Below, piece by piece: positions 25,421 to 34,375 of a DNA stretch of 64,000 nt. The notes beneath the pieces are model-generated. The model ran no database searches, was not told the DNA's origin, and saw only the letters and a list, made by a program, of their open reading frames with translations. The stretch lies in NCBI GenBank assembly GCA_964451305.1, contig CAYVHV010000003.1, positions 73,158 through 137,157 on the forward strand. The letters are read 5' to 3'. How positions within the stretch are numbered: the first letter of the stretch is position 1; every line of letters starts with the position of its first letter. Source of the stretch: SHLQ01 sp964451305 (GTDB taxonomy: Bacteria > Actinomycetota > Acidimicrobiia > Acidimicrobiales > SHLQ01). The translations under genes were made by a program, and so were the position numbers.

Positions 25421-26134
25421 ATGACCCAACGCATCAACATGTGGTCGAGTCCGCGCAACCTCTCGACAGCGCTGATGTACTCGTGGCGCCAGCGTGTCGA
25501 CACCACGGTCGTCGACGAGCCGCTGTACGCCTACTACCTCCAATCGACTGGCCGGTTGCATCCGGTTAGCGAAGAGGTCATTGCGTCTCAGGACACGGAC
25601 GGCGAGGCGGTGGTCTCCGATGTGCTGATGGCTGACTACGCCACGCCGGTCGTGTTCTTCAAACAGATGGCGAAGCACTTGCTCACACTCGATCGGAGCT
25701 TTCTCGCCGCTGGGTCGAACATTCTGCTCACTCGAGAGCCGACCGAGATGCTGTCGTCGTTGCAGGTGCAGCTACCTGACGTCACCATTGCCGATACCGG
25801 GTTCACCGAGTTGCTCTCGATCCTCGAAGGGCTGGTCGCAGCCGGCAACGCTCCGACCGTGATCGACAGTACGACGTTGCTGCAAGACCCTCGCCGTGTG
25901 TTGGCCACGCTGTGCGAGCGGGTTGGTCTCAACTTTGATGAGGCAATGCTCACCTGGCCCGCTGGTCCGAAACCCGAGGACGGTGTTTGGGCACCCCATT
26001 GGTATGACCGTGTCTGGCAGTCCTCAGGTTGGGAACCGTTCGTGGCTAAAGAGGTCGAGCTCAACAGGGCAGCGAAGGCCGTCCTCCCCGAAGCCCAATC
26101 CGCTTACGACCGACTCGCCGAGTTCGCCATCTAA
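25421..26134 (+). CDS. Sulfotransferase-like P-loop protein
   Basis: 237 residues. The N-terminus INMWSSPRNLSTALMYSWRQ is the phosphosulfate-binding loop of a small sulfotransferase-like family that is repeatedly found beside class IV aminotransferases. A second conserved area is LLTREPTEMLSSLQVQLPDV. PAPS-dependent sulfotransfer is the family prediction, but activity of this subgroup is not established as far as I know. The gene follows the ABM gene by 28 bases, and its stop overlaps the convergent SDR gene by 3 bases within a GGGGTCAGACCCC element. Confidence 0.78.
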   Translation: MTQRINMWSSPRNLSTALMYSWRQRVDTTVVDEPLYAYYLQSTGRLHPVSEEVIASQDTDGEAVVSDVLMADYATPVVFFKQMAKHLLTLDRSFLAAGSNILLTREPTEMLSSLQVQLPDVTIADTGFTELLSILEGLVAAGNAPTVIDSTTLLQDPRRVLATLCERVGLNFDEAMLTWPAGPKPEDGVWAPHWYDRVWQSSGWEPFVAKEVELNRAAKAVLPEAQSAYDRLAEFAI

Positions 26135-26862
26135 CCCTTCGATTTGGGGTCAGACCCCAAGGAGAACTTTTTCGCGGGGAGGTCTTTCACGGATGGGTCG
26201 GCGAGCGCCGCGACGATGGTTTCTGCGACCGTGTCGGGGTCGAGTCCTTCGGGGAACTTCGGCGCGGTCCCAGCGATTGCCCGATCGGCCAAACCGGTTT
26301 CGGTGTGAGGAGGGCGCACGTCGAGCACGCGAACCTTCTTACGGCGGGCCTCTCGTGCGAAACCTTCGTTGAACGACAACAGGGCTGCCTTCGACGCGCC
26401 GTATGCGGCCATGCCGGGCATGTTTCGCTCAGCGATGATTCCCGAGATTGAGGCGATGGTGCCGCCCTCGTTCATGACTGGAAGGGCTGCCTTCGAAAGG
26501 AAGATGGCCCCGAACGTATTTGTGAGGAAGAGCTCCTCGACCACATCGGTGTCGAGATCAGCCACGTCACCAAAGGCAACGACGCCCATGGCATTCACAA
26601 CGATATCGAGCGTGCCAGTGGAACGAGCGGAGTCGGCCACTGCCGTCTCGATGAAGGACGGGTCCCGCAGATCGGCGACCATTCGCTGCACCCGTTCGGC
26701 TGGGACCGATGCAGCCGCAGCGAGCAGTGCATCTTCCCGTCGGCCAACCAGGGTGAGGTGAGCTCCTGCCATGCCGAGGCTGGTCGCAATCCGAGAACCG
26801 AGCGCGCCGCTGGCTCCGACGATGAGCGCGTTCGCTCCGGCAAAAGTGCGTTCTGAAGTCAT
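26131..26862 (-). CDS. Short-chain dehydrogenase/reductase with repeat-derived C-terminus
   Basis: 243 residues, classical SDR. Cofactor motif NALIVGASGALGSRIATSLG (TGxxxGIG variant), VADLRDPSFIETAV, VNAMGVVAFGDV (NNAG variant), catalytic Ser in IASISGIIAERNM and Y-x-x-x-K as AAYGASKAALLSF. The residue RRED after the second strand (LVGRRE) favours NADP. The final residues LGSDPKSKG and the stop codon are encoded by a truncated copy of the dispersed GGGGTC-A-GACCCC palindrome, so the native C-terminus was probably replaced. Converges with the sulfotransferase gene. Substrate unknown. Confidence 0.88.
   Translation of the reverse strand: MTSERTFAGANALIVGASGALGSRIATSLGMAGAHLTLVGRREDALLAAAASVPAERVQRMVADLRDPSFIETAVADSARSTGTLDIVVNAMGVVAFGDVADLDTDVVEELFLTNTFGAIFLSKAALPVMNEGGTIASISGIIAERNMPGMAAYGASKAALLSFNEGFAREARRKKVRVLDVRPPHTETGLADRAIAGTAPKFPEGLDPDTVAETIVAALADPSVKDLPAKKFSLGSDPKSKG
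26133..26160. repeat. Truncated copy of the dispersed GGGGTC-A-GACCCC palindrome
   Basis: The left arm (AACCCTTCGATTTGGGGTC) is identical to the left arm of the full copy at 57877; the right arm stops after GACCCCAA. The element lies across the convergent sulfotransferase/SDR junction and supplies the last codons of the SDR gene. Confidence 0.9.
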
Positions 26863-26958
26863 GGCATGAGTTAATCAGCTCCTCGCCAACCGCGATGGAC
26901 TGATCAGGCCTCCGGGCACGATGGTGGAGGATCGCCCAAACCTGAGCAAACTAGTGGG

Positions 26959-27750
26959 GTGCTAGCTCTTGAGGCCTTGCAGGACGAACTGCGAAAGCTC
27001 GAACGCGTGGTGGTCGCCTTCAGCGGGGGCGTCGACTCTGCGCTCCTCGCGTACGTCGCAGCCGAGACGCTCGGCGCAAAAAACGCAGTGGCTGTCACTG
27101 CGATCTCTCCTTCGCTCGCCGGCATCGAACGCCACGACTGTGAGACGCTCGCGGCCGACTGGGGCCTGGAGTGGCGAGAGGTCGAGACCTATGAGATGGA
27201 GAATGCTGCGTACCGGATCAACGATGGAAATCGCTGTTTTCATTGCAAAGATGCGCTCATGGACGTTGTCGAACCAATCGCATCCAAACTCGATGCCACG
27301 GTCATCTTGGGCGTGAACCTCGACGATCTCGGGGATCATCGCCCGGGCCAGCATGCGGCTGCTGAACGTGGAGCTCTATTTCCGTTTGTGGATGCAGGCC
27401 TCGACAAAGAAGCCGTCCGCGAGATCAGCCGCCTGTTGGGGCTCGCTACAGCGGACAAACCCGCAGCAGCATGTTTGGCATCGCGAATCCCCTATGGGAC
27501 ACCGGTGACGATCGAACGACTGACGTCGGTCGAGGGCGCGGAACTCGCGCTCAAACAGATCGGCTTCCCCGAAGTCCGGGTTCGCCACTACGAGGACATC
27601 GCTCGAATCGAAGTTCCAGTAGCTGCGCTGTCTCGCGTGCTCGATCATCGTGAAGATGTCATCGCTGCGGTGAAACAAGCTGGTTACGTCTACGTGACGC
27701 TCGATCTCGAGGGCTTCCGAAGCGGAAACTTGAACCAAGCGTTGTCCTAA
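26959..27750 (+). CDS. larE: ATP-dependent sacrificial sulfur transferase LarE
   Basis: 263 residues. N-terminal PP-loop VVAFSGGVDSALLAYVAAE for AMP transfer, the Cys-containing segment NDGNRCFHCKDALMDVVEP where LarE keeps its sacrificial Cys (C176 in Lactobacillus) and LGVNLDDLGDHRPGQHAA. LarE inserts sulfur into the pincer nickel cofactor of lactate racemase and related LarA enzymes. Neither larA, larB nor larC is seen here, so it may serve a distant LarA-family enzyme. GTG start 26959 with no clear ribosome site; divergent from the SDR by 96 bases. Confidence 0.88.
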   Translation: MLALEALQDELRKLERVVVAFSGGVDSALLAYVAAETLGAKNAVAVTAISPSLAGIERHDCETLAADWGLEWREVETYEMENAAYRINDGNRCFHCKDALMDVVEPIASKLDATVILGVNLDDLGDHRPGQHAAAERGALFPFVDAGLDKEAVREISRLLGLATADKPAAACLASRIPYGTPVTIERLTSVEGAELALKQIGFPEVRVRHYEDIARIEVPVAALSRVLDHREDVIAAVKQAGYVYVTLDLEGFRSGNLNQALS

Positions 27751-27820
27751 GCAAATTGTCGTGCCAGATAGGGTGCGACGACGCTCGAGAGTCCTGCGAC
27801 ATCGGGAAATCTGGCAATTT

Positions 27821-27855
27821 GGGACTTTAGGTCAACACGCATGACCAAAAGACCC
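27821..27855. promoter_or_regulatory. Inverted repeat upstream of the adhesin gene, DosR-box-like half-sites
   Basis: GGGACTTTAGGTC (27821-27833) and GACCAAAAGACCC (27843-27855) form 13-base arms matching at 11 positions, separated by 9 bases and lying about 85 bases before the adhesin start. Each arm resembles the mycobacterial DosR/NarL-type box GGGACTTTAGTCCC. A further pair GCCAGAT/ATCTGGC lies at about 27770-27817. Candidate response-regulator operator. Confidence 0.4.
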
Positions 27856-27939
27856 TATTAATCGCGAGCCCTTACATTCCGAGAAATAAAGGACGGCCGT
27901 ACACCGCGTGCCGACGGACATATAGGGAATGAGCGCACC

Positions 27940-30900
27940 ATGTTGCGAAATGCTTTCAGAGGAAGCGTTTTCATCGGCGCCTTAGTATTGGCAATTGCTG
28001 CGGCGGGACTCGCAATTACGGCCGGAACAGCTACAGCTGCTTCGACGACTTGCTCGGGCATAGTTTTTCAAGACTATGACGCAGATGGAGAACGGACCGA
28101 GGACTACAGCTTTGTCAGTAATGACTTTGACTCAGTCCTAGATGACGGAGTCGACGGAATCGACGTCGCTATTACGACGAACGACGGGACCGTGCTCAAC
28201 ACGGTTACCGGGAGTGATGGATCGTGGCAGCTAGACCTCGACACCGAGAACTTCCCAATTCGTATTGATTTCTCAGGGCTTCCAAGCCAGTGGAACGGTA
28301 CCCCAAAGGGTCCCGATGCTGCTGGTCTCACCCAGTTTGTTGAGACGTCCAGCGAATGTGGAGTCGACGGAATCGGCAGCGCAGGTATCGCAGCGCCAGG
28401 AACGTTCTGTGAGAACCGGCCAGAGATCGTTACCTCATGTTTCCTCTTCGGTGACGTTGCAGGCCACGACAGCCAAGTCGCAATCGCTTCGGTGACCGAC
28501 GGCGCGGTCGACAACGGTTCGACCACCGGCTCGGACTGGCAAGAAGACGAATACGTCGTCGAAGCAACCCTCGGCCAGGTCGGTACCGTCTTCGGTATCG
28601 AGACCTTGGAAGACGGCACGACCCTCGGTGCTGCCTTCGTCAAGCGTCATACCCAGCTCGGACCTACCGGTAACCCAACCACGATCTACGCCGTACAACC
28701 TGACGGAAACGTTGGACCATGGCTGACCGTGGACCCTGCAGCAACCGACCCACATTCAGGTGAGTCAGATGGATGGCTCAACGACTTCGACGCCTTCTCG
28801 GCAGTCGGTCGTGAAGGCCTCGGCGACATCGAAGTTTCGCCCGACGGAAGCACCGTCTACACCGTCGACCTCGGACGCAAGCTGCTCGTGTCGATCGCTG
28901 TGAACGCCGATGGTTCGGCCGGTGCGGTCAACACCACGCCGATCACGCAGTCGACCACCGGCGCTCCATGCTCGAACGAAGACATTCGTCCGTTCGGACT
29001 TGGCTTCGATGGAAGCACCTTGCTCGTCGGCGTCACCTGCTCGGCAGAGAGCACCGTCAACGCAGCCGACTACCCGGTCGACATCGTCAACGGTCCTGCA
29101 CTCGGCGACGCATCGCAGCTTTCGGCTCACGTGTACGCATTCAACGGTGGCTTCAGCCTCCGCACGAACGTGCCACTCCCAACGACGAGCCGTGGCACTC
29201 AGAACGGCACCACCAATGCAAACAACGACAACTTCTTCCGAGGACAGTCGGACTGGCGTGCATGGGTTACCCAACCACCGTTCATTGGTAACTACCCGCA
29301 GTACCCAGCTGGTGGCCAGGCATACGCCCAGCCACTGCTCTCCGACATCGAGATCGACGGCGATGACCTCGTCATTGGTTTCATGGACCTCTGGGGACAC
29401 CAGATGGGCTCGAACGCCTTCTATCAAGGTGCCGACGGTCAGGTATACCAACTGCAACAACCGATCAGTTCCGGTGACATCGTCCGCGCTGAGTCCAACG
29501 GTTCAGGCGGATACACGTTTCCAACGTCGGGCGTAGATTTCACCTACACCGGCGACAACTACCAGAACTCACACGGCGAGACCACCCTGGGCGCAAGCGT
29601 CCAGATCCCGGGTCGTCCATACGTAATCAGCAACGCATTCGATCCAATCAACGGCGCCAACACCTGGCAGTCCGGTGGTCTCGAATGGTTCAACAACGAG
29701 ACCGGTGAACACGAGAGTGGATACCGCATCTACGACGGCCGAGCAAACCTCGCAACCGGAACGTTCGAGAAGGCAGCTGGTGTCGGTGACGTCGAAGCTG
29801 TCTGTGGCGTGGCGCCGATCGAAGTTGGCGATCGAGTCTGGTTCGACGCGAACCAAGACGGCATTGCTGACCCCGACGAGCTCGCTCTCGCCGGCGTCGT
29901 CATCGAACTGCGCGACTCGTCCGGCAACGTCGTTGCAACGACCACCACCGATGAAGATGGCCTCTACAGCTTCAACACGGTCGACATCGATGGCTTCAAC
30001 CACGGCAGCGACTACAGCATCGTCGTCTCCCAAGACAACTACGACGTCGGTGGCGTGTTCAACGGAGGCGCACATGACGGCCTCGGTTTCCCAACGTTCC
30101 CGAACGCTGGAAGCGATGATGCCAACGACTCCGACGGTGTTGTCGTAGCCGGTCTCCCAACGATCGAGTTCACCGCAACCAACACCGATCACACCATGGA
30201 CTTCGGCTTCATCCCTGAGTCATACCAGCTCGGCAACACCGTCTGGCTCGACCTCGACGAAGACGGCGTTCACGATGCCGACGAAGCTGGCATCGCCGGC
30301 GTTGAAGTTCAGCTCTGGACCGTCGACGCAGCTGGTGATCCGGTTGCGCAGATCGGCACGACCTCGACCGATGCGAACGGCAACTACCTCTTCACCGGTC
30401 TCGACGCAGGCGAGTACATCGTCGCTATTGCCGACACACAGATCGCCGATGGCGCTCCATTGTCGGGCCTCGAGTCAACCGACGGAAACGGTGTTGCACC
30501 CGATCCCGATGACGATGTCGATCTCGATGACAACGGCGACCCAGCCGTTGGCTTTGCGTCGATCTCGACACCGGTGACCCTCGGTGACGGCGAACCACTC
30601 GCCGAAGCTGGTGAAGACGGCCTCTTCCCCGACGGCAACTCCAACCTCACCGTCGACTTCGGTTTCGTTCCTTCGTATCGCCTCGGCGACACGGTCTTCT
30701 TCGACCCGAACAACAACGGTGTCCAAGATGCCGGCGAGCCCGGCATTGAAAACGTCGACGTGCAGCTACTGGACGGAGCGGGCAACTTTATTGCAAGCAC
30801 CACAACGGACGCCGACGGAAACTACCGCTTTGAGGACCTCGACGCTGGCGAGTACATCGTTGCGATCTCGGATCAGAACCCTGCCCTCGACGGATTGTCT

Positions 30901-33900
30901 TCGTCGGACGGAAATGGTGTCGCACCGGATCCGGACGACGATGTCGATCTCGATGACAACGGCGATCCAGCCGCTGGCTTTGCGTCGATCAGCGAAGCGG
31001 TCACCATCGGTGGCTCCGAGCCGACCGGCGAGGTAACCGAAGACGGCACGTGGGTGGACTCGCTCTCGAACCTTACGGTCGACTTTGGCTTCACAGGTGA
31101 CCTTCGTTTGGGTAGCACCGTATGGCTCGACTCGAACGGCGATGGCGACCAAGATGCTGGCGAACCCGGCATTGCTGGTGTCGAAGTGCAGTTGTTGGAC
31201 ACTGACGGCAACGTCATTGCAACTACGACCACCGACGCCGACGGAAACTACGTTTTTGAGAATCTCCCAGCGGGCGACTATGTCGTTGCGCTCCCAGAAT
31301 CCAACCAGGATGCTGGTGGACCGCTCGAGGGCATTGGCTCGACTTCAGGAAACGGTGTCGCACCCGACCCTGATGACGATGTCGACCTCGATGACAACGG
31401 TGACTCGGCTGCGGGTTACGCATCGATCTCGGCGCCGGTAACCCTCTCCGCTGGCGACGAGCCAACCGGTGAAGCGGTCGAAGGTGGCTGGGTCGATGAA
31501 GACTCCAACCTCACCGTCGACTTCGGCTTCGTCGAAGGACTTCGCCTCGGCAACCTGGTGTTTGAAGACCTCAACAACGACGGTGTTGCAAACCCTGGTG
31601 AGCCTGGAATCGAAGGCGTCGAAGTTCAGCTGCTCGATAGCGACGGCAACGTCGTCGCTACCGACACCACGGATTCGAACGGTAACTACATCTTCGAGGG
31701 TCTCCTCCCAGGTGACTACGTGGTGGCTATCGCTGATAGTCAGCAGGATTCGGGAAACCCGCTCGACGGTCTCGACTCGACGAACGGAAACGGCGCTGCG
31801 CCAGATCCCGATGACGATGTCGATCTCGATGACAACGGTGATCCAGCCGCTGGCTTTGCGTCGATCAGCACTCCAGTCACGCTGACCTCAAATGTCGAGC
31901 CAACCGGCGAGGCAGAAGAGAACGGTCCGACCTCCGACGATGATTCGAACCTCACGGTCGACCTCGGCTTCATCCGAAGCTACCGCCTCGGCAACACGGT
32001 ATTTATCGACATCAACATCGATGGCGTACAGAACGCCGACGAGCTTGGTGTCGAAGGTGTTGTCGTGCAGCTTCTCGACGCCGATGGAAACTTCATCGCA
32101 AACACGACGACCGACGCTGATGGCAAGTACCTCTTCGAGGACCTCGCCGCTGGTGACTACGTCGTTGCTATCTCTGACGATCAGCAGGCGAGCGGTTCAG
32201 CGCTCGCAGGATTCACGTCGACCGACGGAAACGGCACTGCGCCCGATCCGGACGACGATGTCGATCTCGATGACAACGGTGATCCAGCCGCTGGCTTTGC
32301 GTCGATCAGCGCTCCTGTCACCCTCGGCGGTGCAGAGGTGACCGGTGAAGTTGACGAAGACGGTTCGTTCAGCGACCCGGGCTCGAACCTCACTGTCGAC
32401 TTTGGTTTCGTTGGTTCGTTGCGCCTCGGTTCGACGGTGTTCCTCGACTCGAATGGCGATGGGTTCCAAGACCCGACCGAACCAGGTATCTCCGGTGTCG
32501 AGGTTCAGCTGTTCGATGATGCTGGAAACCTCATCGCAACCACGGTGACCACCGCCGACGGAAACTACCGCTTTGAGAATCTCTCAGAAGGTGATTACGT
32601 CGTCGGTATCGCCGATACACAGCAGGCTGATGGCGCAGCTCTTCAAGGGCTCGGCTCGACCGCTGGAAACGGTGTCGCTCCGGACCCTGATGACGATGTC
32701 GATCTCGATGACAACGGTGACGCAGCGAACGGCTTCGCATCGATCTCAGCACCAGTGACGCTGACCGTTGGCGGCGAGCCAGCCGGTGAGGCGCTCGAAG
32801 GTGATGCTGTCGACGCAGATTCGAACCTGACGGTTGACTTCGGCTTCTTGCCCGGCCTTGAGCTCGGTAACACCGTGTTCTTCGATGACAACAACAACGG
32901 TGTGCAAGACCCAGACGAGGGTGTTGCTGAAGGTGTGGCCATCGAATTGGTCGACGCAGCCGGAAACGTTGTTGCGACTGACATGACCGATGAGAACGGC
33001 TTCTACCTGTTCACCGGTATCGCTCCGGGCACCTACCGAGTACACATCCCAGCGTCTGAGTTCGCTCCGGGTGCTCCTCTCGAGGGGTACCACGGATCGA
33101 CTGGGGACGGTGTCTCATCCGATCCAAACGATGATGTCGATGGGAACTCCGATGGCATCGTCGCCGGTCCGGCAGCGGCCAATGGACTGTCGTCTGGTCC
33201 AGTGGTCTTGGCCGCTGGAGGCGAGCCAACCGGTGAAGTAGATGCTTCGCCAACGGGCACGCCAGATGCGGATTCGAACCTGACCGTTGACTTTGGTGTC
33301 TACAGCTTGTCGATCGGAAACCTCGTGTTCTTCGACGATGACAACAACGGTATTCAGGACGAGGGCGAAGCCCCGATCGCTGGTGTGGAGCTCGCTCTGC
33401 TCTTCGGCGATGGCAGCCCGGTCCTCGGCCCCGACGGCGAACCGTTGACCACGACCACCGATGCGAACGGCAACTACAGCTTCGATGGCCTTGCAGAAGG
33501 CGAGTACATCGTCGAGGTTCTGCCGGTGAACTTCGCAGCTGGTGGCCCACTCGATGGTGTGACCTCGGCAAACGGCAACGACGTCGCTGGAGCTGCACCC
33601 GATCCTGACGATGACACCGATGGTGATGACAACGGAAACTTCGTCGACGGTGGAGTCTTCACCGATCCGATCGAGTTGGTTGCTTCCGAAGAGCCTGATG
33701 GCAACGTCAACTTCACGGTCGACTTTGGGTTCACCCCCGAAGCCGGTCTCGGAAACTTCGTCTTCCTCGACGAGGACAACGACGGCATCCAAGATCCAGA
33801 TGAGCCAGGTGTTCCCGGCATCATCGTCACGGTGATCGACACCGCTACCGGCGAGGTTGTTGCTACGACGACCACCGACGAGAACGGTGCTTACGAAGTG

Positions 33901-34266
33901 ACGGGCCTCGTACCCGGTGCGTACACGGTGAACTTCGAAGATCCTGAGGATCGCGGTTTCACAGATCAGAACGTTGGCAACGATGCCGAGGACTCTGACG
34001 TCAGTGCCAGCGGAACCACCGGAGTTATCACGCTCACCAGTGGCGAGTTCAACCCGACCATCGATGCTGGCATCGCAACGCAATCGACGTTGACAATCGT
34101 TCCTCAGTTCGTCCCTGGTCCTACCGTGACCGTCCCAACCCCTGAGTTGGCCTTCACCGGTGCGAACTCGTTGACGCTCGCAGCGTGGGCGGGTGTGCTT
34201 GCACTCATTGGCTTTGTGATCGTCGCAGTGACGGGTCGCAAGGAAGAGGACGAAGTAACGGCCTAA
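27940..34266 (+). CDS. Giant SdrD-like surface protein with ten B-type repeats and LAFTG sorting signal
   Basis: 2108 residues. Signal peptide 1-34 (LVLAIAAAGLAITAGTATAA). A first, degenerate SdrD-B-like unit (about 37-115) leads into a large N-terminal region (about 115-625) that I do not recognise. From about 628 to 2000 there are ten SdrD B-like domains, each beginning like YRLGNTVF.D...DGVQ and of about 110-146 residues. Six of them carry the Asp-rich loop DPDDDVDLDDNGD, which probably binds calcium. The C-terminus has LAFTG at 2070, a hydrophobic helix and a basic/acidic tail: a sorting signal of the LAxTG type recognised by class E sortases. Expected to be covalently wall-anchored, stalk-like and adhesive. 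ATG follows a long untranslated region with an inverted repeat. A strong terminator follows the gene. Confidence 0.93.
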   Translation: MLRNAFRGSVFIGALVLAIAAAGLAITAGTATAASTTCSGIVFQDYDADGERTEDYSFVSNDFDSVLDDGVDGIDVAITTNDGTVLNTVTGSDGSWQLDLDTENFPIRIDFSGLPSQWNGTPKGPDAAGLTQFVETSSECGVDGIGSAGIAAPGTFCENRPEIVTSCFLFGDVAGHDSQVAIASVTDGAVDNGSTTGSDWQEDEYVVEATLGQVGTVFGIETLEDGTTLGAAFVKRHTQLGPTGNPTTIYAVQPDGNVGPWLTVDPAATDPHSGESDGWLNDFDAFSAVGREGLGDIEVSPDGSTVYTVDLGRKLLVSIAVNADGSAGAVNTTPITQSTTGAPCSNEDIRPFGLGFDGSTLLVGVTCSAESTVNAADYPVDIVNGPALGDASQLSAHVYAFNGGFSLRTNVPLPTTSRGTQNGTTNANNDNFFRGQSDWRAWVTQPPFIGNYPQYPAGGQAYAQPLLSDIEIDGDDLVIGFMDLWGHQMGSNAFYQGADGQVYQLQQPISSGDIVRAESNGSGGYTFPTSGVDFTYTGDNYQNSHGETTLGASVQIPGRPYVISNAFDPINGANTWQSGGLEWFNNETGEHESGYRIYDGRANLATGTFEKAAGVGDVEAVCGVAPIEVGDRVWFDANQDGIADPDELALAGVVIELRDSSGNVVATTTTDEDGLYSFNTVDIDGFNHGSDYSIVVSQDNYDVGGVFNGGAHDGLGFPTFPNAGSDDANDSDGVVVAGLPTIEFTATNTDHTMDFGFIPESYQLGNTVWLDLDEDGVHDADEAGIAGVEVQLWTVDAAGDPVAQIGTTSTDANGNYLFTGLDAGEYIVAIADTQIADGAPLSGLESTDGNGVAPDPDDDVDLDDNGDPAVGFASISTPVTLGDGEPLAEAGEDGLFPDGNSNLTVDFGFVPSYRLGDTVFFDPNNNGVQDAGEPGIENVDVQLLDGAGNFIASTTTDADGNYRFEDLDAGEYIVAISDQNPALDGLSSSDGNGVAPDPDDDVDLDDNGDPAAGFASISEAVTIGGSEPTGEVTEDGTWVDSLSNLTVDFGFTGDLRLGSTVWLDSNGDGDQDAGEPGIAGVEVQLLDTDGNVIATTTTDADGNYVFENLPAGDYVVALPESNQDAGGPLEGIGSTSGNGVAPDPDDDVDLDDNGDSAAGYASISAPVTLSAGDEPTGEAVEGGWVDEDSNLTVDFGFVEGLRLGNLVFEDLNNDGVANPGEPGIEGVEVQLLDSDGNVVATDTTDSNGNYIFEGLLPGDYVVAIADSQQDSGNPLDGLDSTNGNGAAPDPDDDVDLDDNGDPAAGFASISTPVTLTSNVEPTGEAEENGPTSDDDSNLTVDLGFIRSYRLGNTVFIDINIDGVQNADELGVEGVVVQLLDADGNFIANTTTDADGKYLFEDLAAGDYVVAISDDQQASGSALAGFTSTDGNGTAPDPDDDVDLDDNGDPAAGFASISAPVTLGGAEVTGEVDEDGSFSDPGSNLTVDFGFVGSLRLGSTVFLDSNGDGFQDPTEPGISGVEVQLFDDAGNLIATTVTTADGNYRFENLSEGDYVVGIADTQQADGAALQGLGSTAGNGVAPDPDDDVDLDDNGDAANGFASISAPVTLTVGGEPAGEALEGDAVDADSNLTVDFGFLPGLELGNTVFFDDNNNGVQDPDEGVAEGVAIELVDAAGNVVATDMTDENGFYLFTGIAPGTYRVHIPASEFAPGAPLEGYHGSTGDGVSSDPNDDVDGNSDGIVAGPAAANGLSSGPVVLAAGGEPTGEVDASPTGTPDADSNLTVDFGVYSLSIGNLVFFDDDNNGIQDEGEAPIAGVELALLFGDGSPVLGPDGEPLTTTTDANGNYSFDGLAEGEYIVEVLPVNFAAGGPLDGVTSANGNDVAGAAPDPDDDTDGDDNGNFVDGGVFTDPIELVASEEPDGNVNFTVDFGFTPEAGLGNFVFLDEDNDGIQDPDEPGVPGIIVTVIDTATGEVVATTTTDENGAYEVTGLVPGAYTVNFEDPEDRGFTDQNVGNDAEDSDVSASGTTGVITLTSGEFNPTIDAGIATQSTLTIVPQFVPGPTVTVPTPELAFTGANSLTLAAWAGVLALIGFVIVAVTGRKEEDEVTA
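30229..32860 (+). repeat. Tandem array of about 430-440 bp units inside the adhesin gene
   Basis: The string GTCGATCTCGATGACAAC (or one-base variants) begins at 30517, 30943, 31381, 31819, 32260 and 32698, spacing 426-441 bases. Surrounding tracts such as GATCCAGCCGCTGGCTTTGC are identical in several units. The near-identity at DNA level indicates recent duplication or gene conversion, so copy number may vary between strains. Confidence 0.9.
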
Positions 34267-34316
34267 CGACCGACCAACGAAATGATCAGCCACCACGACG
34301 GCTGAGAATTTACACG

Positions 34317-34347
34317 CACTGGCCGCACCCGATGGGTGCGGCCAGTG
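34317..34347. terminator. Bidirectional terminator after the adhesin gene
   Basis: A perfect 14-bp stem CACTGGCCGCACCC / GGGTGCGGCCAGTG with a GAT loop sits between the convergent adhesin and SRPBCC genes; flanking ACACG/CGTGT extends it past a one-base bulge. No long T tract follows. Confidence 0.8.
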
Positions 34348-34375
34348 TCGCGTGTGTCGGCTGAGTATCTCGAAC

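Noticed and set aside
30229..32860. Regularly spaced repeats considered as CRISPR
   Set aside because: Spacing is about 430-440 bases, all in one reading frame, and the units encode protein domains.
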